Below, piece by piece: positions 25,497 through 33,854 of a DNA stretch of 64,000 nucleotides. Source of the DNA: Pelomonas sp051857475 (GTDB lineage Bacteria; Pseudomonadota; Gammaproteobacteria; Burkholderiales; Burkholderiaceae_C); NCBI RefSeq assembly GCF_051857475.1, contig NZ_JBPZGZ010000004.1, positions 310,001 to 374,000 on the forward strand, read 5' to 3'. The translations under genes and the position numbers were made by a program. How positions within the stretch are numbered: the first letter of the stretch is position 1; every line of letters begins with the position of its first letter. A model generated the notes under the pieces. It was not told where the DNA came from. It saw nothing but the letters and a program-made list of their open reading frames with translations, and did not search any database.

Positions 25497-25531
25497 TCGC
25501 GACGGTCTCGCGGGCTGCGAGACTGTCGCGA
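25497..25531 (+). other. Long hairpin abutting the helicase start codon
   Basis: Arms TCGCGAC-g-GTCTCGC and GCGAGAC-t-GTCGCGA pair over 14 of 15 positions with a 5-nt loop. The final A of the right arm is the A of the helicase ATG (25531). There is no T-run and no clear Shine-Dalgarno for the helicase outside the stem, so the structure may both end the isomerase transcript and limit helicase translation. Confidence 0.5.
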
Positions 25532-27816
25532 TGCCTGTTTCCCCGCCACCCCACCTCACGCTGCGCACGCTGACGCGCGGCGACGGCCTGCTGGGCCTGC
25601 GCCCGCGCGGCCCGCTGGGTCCGCGCGGCGAGCAGGTGACGGTGGCGACGCTGGCGCGGCGGGATGCCGACGCCGAGCTGGCCCTGCAGAAGCTGGGGCT
25701 GATCGCCCTGGACCCTGCGCTGCTGCAATGGCGCGGCACGCCGCCGCCGCTGGGCGGCGACTCCCTGTGGACCCTGGTCCAGGAAGAGTTCTTCGGCGAC
25801 TTCCATGCCGAGAAGGTGCCGGAGCTGCTGGCTCTCGGCTGGCAAATCACGACCGAGCCGGGCTTTGCCCATCACAGCCAGTTCGTCAGCGGCTGGCAGC
25901 TCGGGCTGACGGAAGAAGAAGCGCCTGAAGCCCCCAAGCCCAACCGCCGCGTCGAAGGCCTGGGCCTGGAGCGACGCACCGGCGCCTGGCTGGTCAGCCT
26001 CGGCATGGAGGTGGACGGCCATCGCATCGACTTGGCACCGCTGATGGCCAACCTCTTGCGCCGCGACAAGCGTTGGCTGGACGCGGTCGCCATTGCCGCC
26101 ATCGAGGATGACGCCATCGTCTCCTTGCGCGCACCGGGTGGCCGCCGCTATCACGCCATTGCGGCACCGCTCAAGGCCATCATGCTGGCCCTGCTGGACC
26201 TGCTCAAGCCGGTGGAGCTGGAGAAGGGCAAACCCCTCAAGCTCAACGATTGGGATGCCGACCGCATCCGCTGCATCGAGGACGAGGGGCGGGGGCGCTG
26301 GCAGATCCACGGTGACGCAGGGCTGAAAGCATTGGGCCAGCGCCTGCTGGCGGCAGGTGCGCCGATTTCCATGCCGCAGCCTGACGGCCTGGGCCTGCAA
26401 TTGCGTCCCTACCAGCTGCACGGCCTGGCCTGGCTGCAATATCTGCGCGAACAAAGCCTGGCTGGCATCCTGGCCGACGACATGGGTCTGGGCAAGACGG
26501 CACAGGCCCTGGCTCACATCTGGACCGAGAAGCAGGCCGGTCGCCTGGACCGGCCGGCCCTCGTCATCGTGCCCACCTCGCTGCTCTTCAACTGGCAGCA
26601 GGAGGCGGCGCGCATCGCACCGGGTGTGAAGGTACAGACTTGGCATGGCGCCGACCGCGCGGCGGTTCAGCTTGCAGATGCCGACATCGTGCTCAGCACC
26701 TACAACCTCGTCTGGCGCGATCTGCGCACCTTGTCGGCTCAGCCCTGGCATCTGCTCATCCTCGACGAAGCCCAGGCCGTCAAGAACGCCCAGGCCCGCG
26801 CCGGCCGCGCGCTGCGGCGGCTCAACACCCGCCATCGCCTTGCGCTGACCGGCACGCCGCTGGAGAACCACCTCGGCGAGCTGTGGTCGCTGTTCGACCT
26901 GCTGATGCCCGGCTTTCTCGGCGACTCGCGCAACTTCGCGCGCCACTGGCGCAAACCCATCGAGGTCAACCGCGATGGTCCGCGCGCGCGGCTGCTGGCG
27001 GCCCGCGTGCGCCCCTTCATCCTGCGGCGTTTGAAGACCGAGGTCGCGACCGAGCTGCCGCCGCTGACCGAGCTGGTCAAGCGCGTCACGCTGGTGGGCC
27101 AGCAGAAACAGCTCTACGAGAGCGTGCGCGTGGCGGCCGACCACATGGTGAGACGCATCCTGGCCCGCGACGGCTTCACGCCCACCAGCCTCATCAGCGT
27201 GCTGGACGCGATGCTCAAGCTGCGCCAGGTCTGTTGCGACCCGCTGCTGCTGAAGGCTGTCGAGACACCGCCGGGCGTCGAGCGCGCCAAGCTGGAGTGG
27301 CTGCGCGAGCACCTGCCCGATTTCGTCGCCCAGGGCCGGCGCCTGCTGGTGTTTTCGCAGTTCACCGAGATGCTGGACCTGATTGCCGCCGAACTGGACC
27401 GTTTGGGCCTGACCCATTTGCGCCTGACCGGCGAGACGGCAGCATCGCAACGCGGCGAGGTGGTGCGCCGCTTCCAGGCCCGCGAGGAACCCATCCTTCT
27501 GGCCAGCCTCAAGGCCGGCGGTGTGGGGCTGAACCTGACCGCCGCCGACACCGTCATCCATGTCGACCCCTGGTGGAACCCGGCCGTGCAGGCTCAGGCC
27601 AGCGCGCGCGCTCATCGCATCGGCCAGGACCAGCCGGTCTTCGTCTACCAGCTCGTGGCCCAGGGCAGCATCGAGGAGCGCATGCTGGAACTGCAGGCGC
27701 GCAAGAAGGCATTGGCCGATGGGCTGCTGGGCCGGGACGATGGCGGTGCGTTGAACAAGTTCAGCGAAATGGAACTGAAGCTGTTGCTGGCGCCCCTGGA
27801 GACGGGCGAGGCCTGA
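25531..27816 (+). CDS. SNF2-family DEAD/DEAH-box helicase
   Basis: 761 aa. ATP-dependent nucleic-acid translocase of the bacterial SNF2 (HepA/RapA-like) group. The N-terminal region (1-290) is family-specific and has no SWIM zinc cysteines. The SNF2 core starts LRPYQLHGLAWL, Walker A DMGLGKT (317-323), DEAQ box (412-415), ALTGTPLENHLGELWSLFD. The C-terminal helicase domain has LVFSQFTEMLDLI, LLASLKAGGVGLNLTAADTVIHVDPWWNPA and QASARAHRIGQ. All motifs are present, so it should be active. Role in recombination, repair or transcription recycling is not resolved. Confidence 0.9.
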   Translation: MPVSPPPHLTLRTLTRGDGLLGLRPRGPLGPRGEQVTVATLARRDADAELALQKLGLIALDPALLQWRGTPPPLGGDSLWTLVQEEFFGDFHAEKVPELLALGWQITTEPGFAHHSQFVSGWQLGLTEEEAPEAPKPNRRVEGLGLERRTGAWLVSLGMEVDGHRIDLAPLMANLLRRDKRWLDAVAIAAIEDDAIVSLRAPGGRRYHAIAAPLKAIMLALLDLLKPVELEKGKPLKLNDWDADRIRCIEDEGRGRWQIHGDAGLKALGQRLLAAGAPISMPQPDGLGLQLRPYQLHGLAWLQYLREQSLAGILADDMGLGKTAQALAHIWTEKQAGRLDRPALVIVPTSLLFNWQQEAARIAPGVKVQTWHGADRAAVQLADADIVLSTYNLVWRDLRTLSAQPWHLLILDEAQAVKNAQARAGRALRRLNTRHRLALTGTPLENHLGELWSLFDLLMPGFLGDSRNFARHWRKPIEVNRDGPRARLLAARVRPFILRRLKTEVATELPPLTELVKRVTLVGQQKQLYESVRVAADHMVRRILARDGFTPTSLISVLDAMLKLRQVCCDPLLLKAVETPPGVERAKLEWLREHLPDFVAQGRRLLVFSQFTEMLDLIAAELDRLGLTHLRLTGETAASQRGEVVRRFQAREEPILLASLKAGGVGLNLTAADTVIHVDPWWNPAVQAQASARAHRIGQDQPVFVYQLVAQGSIEERMLELQARKKALADGLLGRDDGGALNKFSEMELKLLLAPLETGEA

Positions 27817-27852
27817 AAAGCAAAAAGCCTGGCATCTTGCGATGCCAGGCTT
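27816..27852 (-). terminator. Intrinsic terminator of the tRNA-Pro transcript
   Basis: Perfect 12-bp stem (arms AAGCCTGGCATC and GATGCCAGGCTT, loop of 4 nt at 27837-27840). On the minus strand it is followed by TTTTTGCTTTT. It begins about 15 nt after the tRNA 3' end and also faces the end of the helicase gene, so it may work in both directions. Confidence 0.85.
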
Positions 27853-27866
27853 CGGGCTGTTCTCAA

Positions 27867-27944
<78 letters not shown>

Positions 27945-28010
27945 CTGAGCCAAGCAGTATAACCCAGGAATTCAAGCCTCTGGCGGTGCAGCGCCGGATT
28001 TCTCGCTCTG

Positions 28011-28532
28011 TCAGCCGAGAAGGGTGGCCCGGATGGCCAGCAGCTCGGCGCGCACCTGTTCCAGCGAGGTGATGTTCTCGATGGCCAGCACCGGCAAGGT
28101 GATGGAGGCCTCGGCGGCCTTCAGGGGCTGGGCGTGCGCGGCCCCATGACGCGTGGCTGGCACGGGGACCAGTTCGACCGCGACGTCGAGCTCATCGTCT
28201 TCGAGCTCGCTGTCCAGCGCGTCCATGGCCATGGCGGCTTCCGCCTCGTCACGGAAATTCTGGGCGCCGGTGGGGGGCAGGCCCTCGCTGAGCTGATTGC
28301 GAGCGCCGCTGATCGTGAAGCCCTGGTCATAGAGCAGATCGCGGATGCGGCGGATCAGCAGGACTTCATGGTGCTGGTAGTAGCGCCGGTTGCCGCGCCG
28401 CTTCATGGGCTTGAGCTGGGTGAACTCCTGCTCCCAGTAGCGCAGCACATAGGGCTTCACGCCGCACAGCTCACTGACCTCACCAATGGTGAAGTAGCGT
28501 TTGGCGGGGATGGCGGGAAGCGCCTTTTCCAT
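28011..28532 (-). CDS. MerR family transcriptional regulator
   Basis: 173 aa. An N-terminal winged helix-turn-helix of the MerR type (KRYFTIGEVSELCGVKPYVLRYWEQEF, then RGNRRYYQHHEVLLIRRIRDLLYDQGFTI). The C-terminal part is acidic, ends without the cysteine metal-binding motif, and has no recognised sensor domain. It follows ihfA by 35 nt in the pheST-ihfA-merR order conserved in betaproteobacteria. Effector and targets are unknown. Confidence 0.92.
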   Translation of the reverse strand: MEKALPAIPAKRYFTIGEVSELCGVKPYVLRYWEQEFTQLKPMKRRGNRRYYQHHEVLLIRRIRDLLYDQGFTISGARNQLSEGLPPTGAQNFRDEAEAAMAMDALDSELEDDELDVAVELVPVPATRHGAAHAQPLKAAEASITLPVLAIENITSLEQVRAELLAIRATLLG

Positions 28533-28567
28533 TGCAAATCAACAAGTTCGCGAGGGGAAGGCAGACT

Positions 28568-28939
28568 CTACTCGAAGTCTTCCCCGGCTGGCGCATCCCC
28601 TTGCACGACCCCCTTGAGTTTGTGGGAGGCGTGAAAAGTCACGACATTGCGTGCCTTGATGGGGATGGATTCCCCCGTGCGCGGGTTGCGGCCCGGGCGC
28701 GGCGCCTTGCGGCGGATGTTGAAGTTGCCGAAACCCGAGAGCTTGACGTCCTGGCCCTTGACCAGGCTGTCGTGCAGGATGTCGAAGAAGGCTTCGACCA
28801 TGTCCTTGGACTCGCGCTTGTTCAGGCCCAGCTTGTCGAACAGCAGTTCGGCCAGCTCGGCCTTGGTCAGGGTGGGCGTTTCCAGGCTGCCGATGACGAC
28901 CGCAGCGGCTTCGGATTTCTTGGCGTCGTTCGCGTCCAT
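28568..28939 (-). CDS. ihfA: Integration host factor subunit alpha
   Basis: 123 aa. DNA-bending HU/IHF-fold protein forming a heterodimer with IhfB. The core has TLTKAELAELLFDKLGLNKRES, VKLSGFGNFNIRRKAPRPGRNPRTGE and IPIKARNVVTFHASHKLK. An N-terminal extension of about 22 residues and a C-terminal acidic tail make it longer than the E. coli protein (99 aa), which is common in Burkholderiales. Downstream of pheT as in the classical pheST-ihfA arrangement. Confidence 0.95.
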   Translation of the reverse strand: MDANDAKKSEAAAVVIGSLETPTLTKAELAELLFDKLGLNKRESKDMVEAFFDILHDSLVKGQDVKLSGFGNFNIRRKAPRPGRNPRTGESIPIKARNVVTFHASHKLKGVVQGDAPAGEDFE

Positions 28940-28962
28940 TCGTCGTGTTCCTGTTCCTGGGG

Positions 28963-31389
28963 TCAGCCGCGCAGGCGGGCGCCAAGTTGCTGGGTCGTCG
29001 CCGCGACGATGCTCGCCACGGCTGCCTCGATGCGTTCGTCGGTCAGCGTGGCTTCGTCATCGAGCAGTTCCAGGCGCACGGCCAGGCTGCGTTCGTCGGC
29101 CTGCAGATCGGTCGTCGAACCGGCCGCAGGCTTGAAGACGTCGAAGAGCTTGGCCGAGCGCAGCAGCGCGCCGCCGGCCGTCGTGATGGCGGCCATCAGC
29201 GCGTCGTGTGGTGTGCTGTCCTTGACGACCAGGGCCAGGTCGCGCTGCACGGCCTGTTGACGCGGCAGCGGCTGGCCTTGCGGCAGGGTGCGGGTCAGGG
29301 CGGCGTCGAGGTCCAGCTCGAAGACGACGGGCGCGGTGCCCGTGATCTCGTAGCCCTGGCGCCAGCGCGGGTGCAGTTCACCAATGACACCGATGACGGC
29401 ACCGTTCAGCTTCACGCGGGCGCTGCGGCCCGGGTGCAGGGCGGGGTGCTCGGCCGCTTCAAACGTCAGCGTCTGCGGCGCGAACAGGGCCTCCAGGTCG
29501 CCCTTGACGTCGAAGAAGTCGACGGCGCGGTCGCGCTGGCTCCATTGCTGCTGGTCGGCCGGGCCCCAGGCGAGGCCGCCCAGGCGCAGTGGCTGCTCGA
29601 TGCCGGCCACGCTCAGCGGGCCGTTGGCCACCGCGGCGTCGCGCTTGAACACGCGGCCCAGCTCGAACACGCGCACGCGTGTCGCGCGGCGGGCCTGGTT
29701 GTGGCGCAGCACCTGCACGAGGCTGCCGATCAGGCTGGTGCGCATCACCGACAGCGGCGCGGCGATGGGGTTGAGCAGCTTGATTGGGTCGGTGACGCCG
29801 GCCAGCTCGCGCTCCCAGCGTTCCTCGACGAAGCTGAAGTTGATGGTCTCGAAATAGTCGCGTGCAGCAACCGCGCGGCGCAGCGCATGCTTGGCCTGGC
29901 GCGACTCCGAACCGGTGCGGCCGACGATGGGCGCCAGCGGCGCCGTCGACGGCAGCGTCGGGTAGCCCAGCACGCGGATGACTTCCTCGATGAGGTCTTC
30001 CTCGATCAGGATGTCGAAGCGCCAGCTCGGCGGGGTCACCGTGATGACGCCGTCAGCGCTCGTGAAGGGCAGGCCCAGGCGCGTGAACACGCCTTCGCAC
30101 TGCGCTTGCGTGACCGGCATGCCGATGACCTTGGCGGCGCGGGCGACGCGCAGCGTCACGGCCTTGGCCACCGGCACATTGGGCGACTGGTCGTCCATGG
30201 GGCCGACGCGGGTGTCCGGCGTGCCGCAGATGTCGATGATGAGCTGGGTGATGCGCTCGATGTGCTCGACGGTCTGCGAGGCATCGACGCCGCGCTCGAA
30301 GCGGTGGCCGGCGTCGGTCGAGAAGTTGTAGCGGCGGCCGCGGCCCATGACGGCCTCGGGCCACCAGAAGGCGGCTTCGACGTAGACGTTGCGCGTGTCA
30401 TCGGACACGGCCGTGTGGTCGCCGCCCATGATGCCGGCGAGGGACTCGACCTCGCGCGCATCGGCGATGACGCCGACCTTCTCGTCGACTGTGATGGTGT
30501 TGCCGTTCAGCAGCTTGAGCTGTTCGCCCGCCTTGCCCCAGCGCACGACCAGCTCGCCGCTGATCTTGTCCAGGTCGAAGATGTGCGACGGGCGGCCGTA
30601 CTCGAACATCACGTAGTTCGAGATGTCCACGAGTGCCGTCACCGAACGCTGGCCGCAGCGCTCCAGGCGCTGGACCATCCAGGCCGGCGTCTTGGCCTGG
30701 GTGTCGATGCCCTTGACGATGCGGCCCGAGAAGCGGCCGCACAGGTCGGTGGCTTCGACGCGCACGGGCAGCTTGTCGTCCAGCGTCGGCTTGACGGCCG
30801 GGAACTCGGCCTTCAGCAGCGGCGAGCCGGTCAGCGCGGCCACTTCACGGGCGACGCCGAAGACGCTCAGGCCGTGACCCAGGTTGGGTGTGAGCTTCAG
30901 CGTGAACAGCGTGTCGTCGAGGTTGAGGTGCTTGCGGATGTCCTCGCCGATGACGGCGTCGGCGGGCAGTTCCAGCAAGCCGCCATGGTCTTCGCTGAGC
31001 TTGAGCTCACGGGCCGAGCACAGCATGCCGAAACTCTCGACGCCGCGCAGCTTGCCGACGCCGATCTTGAAGGCCTTGCCGTCTTCACCGGGCGGCAGCT
31101 CGGCGCCGACGGTGGCCAGCGGCACCTTGATGCCGACGCGGGCGTTGGGAGCGCCGCAGACGATCTGCAGCGGTTCACCGCCGGCATTGACCTTGCAGAC
31201 GCGCAGCTTGTCGGCGTTGGGATGCTGCTCGGCTTCGAGGATTTCGGCGACGACGATGCCGTGGAAGGGCGGCGCGACCGGGCGCAGCTCTTCCACCTCC
31301 ATGCCGGACATGGTCAGCAGTTCGGCCAGTTTTTCAGTGGACAGCGGCGGATTGCAGAACTCGCGCAGCCAGGACTCGGGGAATTGCAT
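28963..31389 (-). CDS. pheT: Phenylalanyl-tRNA synthetase beta subunit
   Basis: 808 aa from the ATG at 31389 (QFPESWLREFCNPPLS). Beta subunit of the alpha2-beta2 enzyme charging tRNA-Phe. Domains in order: N-terminal region, tRNA-binding EMAP-like domain, B3/B4 editing domain, B5 domain, core synthetase-like domain and C-terminal ferredoxin-like anticodon-binding domain (about 715-808, LPRQQAVQRDLALVVKD). The longer frame beginning at 31467 overlaps pheS and is not needed. It lies 13 nt after the pheS stop. Confidence 0.95.
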   Translation of the reverse strand: MQFPESWLREFCNPPLSTEKLAELLTMSGMEVEELRPVAPPFHGIVVAEILEAEQHPNADKLRVCKVNAGGEPLQIVCGAPNARVGIKVPLATVGAELPPGEDGKAFKIGVGKLRGVESFGMLCSARELKLSEDHGGLLELPADAVIGEDIRKHLNLDDTLFTLKLTPNLGHGLSVFGVAREVAALTGSPLLKAEFPAVKPTLDDKLPVRVEATDLCGRFSGRIVKGIDTQAKTPAWMVQRLERCGQRSVTALVDISNYVMFEYGRPSHIFDLDKISGELVVRWGKAGEQLKLLNGNTITVDEKVGVIADAREVESLAGIMGGDHTAVSDDTRNVYVEAAFWWPEAVMGRGRRYNFSTDAGHRFERGVDASQTVEHIERITQLIIDICGTPDTRVGPMDDQSPNVPVAKAVTLRVARAAKVIGMPVTQAQCEGVFTRLGLPFTSADGVITVTPPSWRFDILIEEDLIEEVIRVLGYPTLPSTAPLAPIVGRTGSESRQAKHALRRAVAARDYFETINFSFVEERWERELAGVTDPIKLLNPIAAPLSVMRTSLIGSLVQVLRHNQARRATRVRVFELGRVFKRDAAVANGPLSVAGIEQPLRLGGLAWGPADQQQWSQRDRAVDFFDVKGDLEALFAPQTLTFEAAEHPALHPGRSARVKLNGAVIGVIGELHPRWRQGYEITGTAPVVFELDLDAALTRTLPQGQPLPRQQAVQRDLALVVKDSTPHDALMAAITTAGGALLRSAKLFDVFKPAAGSTTDLQADERSLAVRLELLDDEATLTDERIEAAVASIVAATTQQLGARLRG

Positions 31390-31402
31390 AGCTCTTGTCG
31401 AA

Positions 31403-32446
31403 TTACTTGAACTGGGCGAGGAAACGGAGATCGCCGTCAAAGAAGGCGCGCAGGTCGTTGACGCCATAGCGCAGCATGGCCAGGCGGTCGATGCCGGAGC
31501 CGAAGGCGAAGCCGATGTAGCGCTCGGGGTCCAGGCCCATGTTGCGGATGACTTGCGGGTGCACCTGGCCGGAGCCGGAGACTTCCAGCCAGCGGCCCTT
31601 CAGCGGGCCGCTCTCGAACATGATGTCGATCTCGGCGCTGGGCTCGGTGAAAGGGAAGTAGCTGGGGCGGAAGCGCAGCTGCAGCTGGTCGGTCTCGAAG
31701 AAGGCGGTGATGAAGTTCAGGTAGACCGCCTTCAGGTCCTTGAACGAGATGTTCTCGCCCACCCACAGGCCTTCGACCTGGTGGAACATGGGCGAGTGGG
31801 TGGCGTCGCTGTCGACGCGGTAGGTGCGGCCCGGCGCGATGACGCGGATCTCGGGCATGGTCTCCTGGCCGGCATAGCGCTTGGCGTGGGCCTGGGCGTA
31901 GCGGATCTGCATCGGGCTGGTGTGCGGGCGCAGGTTAAGCCACGAACCGTTCTCGTCCTTCATGTCGACGTAGAACGTGTCCTGCATGGAGCGGGCAGGG
32001 TGGTTCTCGGGGTTGTTCAGCGCCGAGAAGCTGTACCAGTCCGTCTCGATCTCGGGACCGTCGGCGACGTCGAAGCCCATGGAGGCGAAGATGGCCTCGA
32101 TGCGCTCCATGGCGCGCGTGATGGGGTGCAGGCCGCCGGTGCCGCGGCTGCGGCCGGGCAGGGTCACGTCCAGGGCCTCGGCCTTGAGCTGCTTCTCGAG
32201 TTCGGCGGCGGCCAGGGCGTCGCGGCGGGCGGTCAGGGCGGCCTCGATGGCCACCTTGGTCTGGTTGATCTCGGCGCCGCGGGTCTTCTTTTCCTCGATG
32301 CTGAGGGCGCCCAGGCCCTTCATCAGTTCGGTCACGCGGCCGGACTTGCCGAGGAAGCGGGCCTTGGCGTTTTCCAGTTCGGCGGGCGTCGGCGCGGAGG
32401 CGAAATCAGCCTTGGCCGCTTGCAACAGGGCGTCGAGATCAGACAT
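31403..32446 (-). CDS. pheS: Phenylalanyl-tRNA synthetase alpha subunit
   Basis: 347 aa, ATG at 32446. Catalytic class II subunit. An N-terminal coiled coil (1-95) is followed by the catalytic core: GGLHPITRAMERIEAIFASMGF, HPARSMQDTFY (motif 2 region), TSPMQIRYA, FHQVEGLWV and motif 3 GFAFGSGIDRLAMLRYG. The start is supported by the conserved SDLDALLQAAK N-terminus. Two hairpins, one with a T-run, lie between rplT and this gene. Confidence 0.95.
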   Translation of the reverse strand: MSDLDALLQAAKADFASAPTPAELENAKARFLGKSGRVTELMKGLGALSIEEKKTRGAEINQTKVAIEAALTARRDALAAAELEKQLKAEALDVTLPGRSRGTGGLHPITRAMERIEAIFASMGFDVADGPEIETDWYSFSALNNPENHPARSMQDTFYVDMKDENGSWLNLRPHTSPMQIRYAQAHAKRYAGQETMPEIRVIAPGRTYRVDSDATHSPMFHQVEGLWVGENISFKDLKAVYLNFITAFFETDQLQLRFRPSYFPFTEPSAEIDIMFESGPLKGRWLEVSGSGQVHPQVIRNMGLDPERYIGFAFGSGIDRLAMLRYGVNDLRAFFDGDLRFLAQFK

Positions 32447-32460
32447 CAGGAATTTGGAAT

Positions 32461-32530
32461 GAAAAAGGGCCGACCCAGTGGGGCCGGCCCTGAAAGTTTG
32501 CGTATCCCGACGGATCGGGATGATTCGCAA
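32461..32530 (-). terminator. Tandem hairpins and T-run between rplT and pheS
   Basis: Reading the minus strand after the rplT stop: hairpin one (32498-32530) has outer arms TTGCG/CGCAA and inner ATCCCGA/TCGGGAT. Hairpin two (32466-32491) pairs the AGGGCC and GGCCCT ends around a nearly complete stem and is followed directly by TTTTTC. This looks like an intrinsic terminator or attenuator 15 nt before pheS. There is no room for a phenylalanine leader peptide like E. coli pheM, so any control would be by partial termination or RNA structure. Confidence 0.6.
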
Positions 32531-32887
32531 TCAGGCGAGCGCGGCCTTCACCTTGGCGAAGATGCTGGCGAAACCAGCCGGGTCGTTCACGGCCAGATCG
32601 GCGAGGACCTTGCGGTCGATCTCGATCTGGGCCTTCTTCAGACCCGCCACGAACTTGCTGTAGGACAGACCCAGACCACGCGATGCAGCGTTGATACGGG
32701 CAATCCAGAGCTGACGGAAGACGCGCTTCTTGGTGCGGCGGTCACGGTAGGCGTATTGGCCCGCCTTCATCACCGCCTGCTTGGCGATGCGGAAGACGTT
32801 CTTACGACGACCGCGGAAGCCCTTGGCCAGAGCCAGGACCTTCTTGTGACGGGCACGAGCGGTTACACCACGTTTGACGCGAGGCAT
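32531..32887 (-). CDS. rplT: 50S ribosomal protein L20
   Basis: 118 aa, standard length. Starts PRVKRGVTARARHKKVL and contains RGRRKNVFRIAKQAVMKAGQYAYRDRR and LWIARINAASRGLGLSYSKF. An early-assembly 23S rRNA-binding protein; in enterobacteria it also represses rpmI-rplT translation. 26 nt after rpmI. Confidence 0.97.
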   Translation of the reverse strand: MPRVKRGVTARARHKKVLALAKGFRGRRKNVFRIAKQAVMKAGQYAYRDRRTKKRVFRQLWIARINAASRGLGLSYSKFVAGLKKAQIEIDRKVLADLAVNDPAGFASIFAKVKAALA

Positions 32888-32913
32888 GTGTTTCTCCTTG
32901 AGTCGTTAGTGGA

Positions 32914-33117
32914 TTACAGACCAGCAAAGGGCAGCATCTGAGCGATGTGACCCATGTTGGTTTCGTGCACGTTCACAGCGCCGCGCAGCTGACGCTTGTT
33001 CTTCGTGGTCTTCTTGGTCAGGATGTGGCGCTTGAACGCCTGACCGCGCTTGACGGTGCCACCCGGACGAACGCGAAAACGCTTTTTCGCGCTGCTCTTG
33101 GTCTTCATCTTGGGCAT
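32914..33117 (-). CDS. rpmI: 50S ribosomal protein L35
   Basis: 67 aa, very basic. PKMKTKSSAKKRFRVRPGG and the C-terminal VNVHETNMGHIAQMLPFAGL are typical. The gene sits between infC and rplT in the conserved order, preceded by a leader with two hairpins. Confidence 0.97.
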   Translation of the reverse strand: MPKMKTKSSAKKRFRVRPGGTVKRGQAFKRHILTKKTTKNKRQLRGAVNVHETNMGHIAQMLPFAGL

Positions 33118-33150
33118 GTGAATGCTCCTTTTAAGTGTGTCCCTGGGGCG

Positions 33151-33223
33151 GTGACGAAAGAGCCCGTCACGCTTGTTGGCCTCAGGAGACTTGTGAACCG
33201 GCAGGCGACCAAACCTGCCGGTT
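33151..33223 (-). promoter_or_regulatory. Structured leader between infC and rpmI
   Basis: Two hairpins fill the 123-nt gap. The first after infC (33196-33223) has perfect 10-bp arms AACCGGCAGG and CCTGCCGGTT with an 8-nt loop. The second (33151-33170) has arms GTGACG and CGTCAC. No T-run follows. The position matches the rpmI leader where L20 acts as a translational repressor in enterobacteria; conservation of that mechanism here is inference. Confidence 0.5.
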
Positions 33224-33240
33224 GAACTTCAAAAACCTGC

Positions 33241-33786
33241 TTACCGCTTCTTGGGGGCCAGCACCATGATCATCTGGCGGCCCTCAAGCTTCGGCATGTT
33301 CTCGACGATCGCCACGTCGGCCAGTTCGTCGCGGATCCGTTCCAGCAGGCGCATACCGATGTCCTGGTGGGTGATCTCACGGCCCCGGTAGCGCAGCGTG
33401 ACCTTGCCCTTGTCACCGTCTTCGGCAATGAAGCGGCGCAGATTGCGCATCTTGATCTGGTAGTCGCCTTCGTCCGTGCCCGGACGGAATTTGACTTCCT
33501 TGATTTCGATGATCTTCTGCTTGGACTTGGCTTCGGCGGCGCGCTTTTGTTCCTGGTACTTGAACTTGCCGTAGTCCATCAGCCGGCAGACCGGCGGATT
33601 GGCGGTGGCAGAGATCTCGACCAGGTCCACATCCATGTCGCCCGCCATACGCAGGGCTTCCTGGATGCTGACGACCCCGATGGGTTCATTCTCGGGACCG
33701 TTCAGACGGACTTCGGGAGCCATGATTTCGCGGTTCAACCGGTGCTTGCGCTCCGGAATCGCACGACGGTCGGCAAACGTAGCGAT
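33241..33786 (-). CDS. infC: Translation initiation factor IF-3, with a rare ATC start codon
   Basis: 181 aa if initiated at ATC (33784-33786). The IF3 N-terminal domain has HRLNREIMAPEVRLNGPENEPIGVV and VDLVEISATANPPVCRLMDYGKFKY; the C-terminal domain has EVKFRPGTDEGDYQIKMRNLRRF. Conserved N-terminal residues ATFADRR lie upstream of the nearest standard start (TTG 33738). The ATC is preceded by GAAAGG at 8 nt, whereas TTG has no Shine-Dalgarno. IF3 genes often use AUU or similar codons because IF3 itself rejects them, giving feedback control. Confidence 0.93.
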   Translation of the reverse strand: MATFADRRAIPERKHRLNREIMAPEVRLNGPENEPIGVVSIQEALRMAGDMDVDLVEISATANPPVCRLMDYGKFKYQEQKRAAEAKSKQKIIEIKEVKFRPGTDEGDYQIKMRNLRRFIAEDGDKGKVTLRYRGREITHQDIGMRLLERIRDELADVAIVENMPKLEGRQMIMVLAPKKR

Positions 33787-33854
33787 GGTGTAGACCTTTC
33801 AGCGGGCCCCAGGCGATGGGGCCCCAACAAAAACAAATCGCGCCCGGGTGGCTT

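Noticed and set aside
28945..31410. Plus-strand open frame of about 820 codons opposite pheT
   Set aside because: Composition is Ala/Gly/Arg-rich with no domain; it mirrors the pheT codon pattern in GC-rich DNA.
33736..33738. TTG as infC start
   Set aside because: Drops conserved N-terminal residues and lacks a Shine-Dalgarno; the ATC at 33784-33786 fits better.
33804..33824. Terminator between thrS and infC
   Set aside because: GGGCCCCA/TGGGGCCC forms a good stem, but on the transcribed strand the T-rich stretch lies before it, not after.
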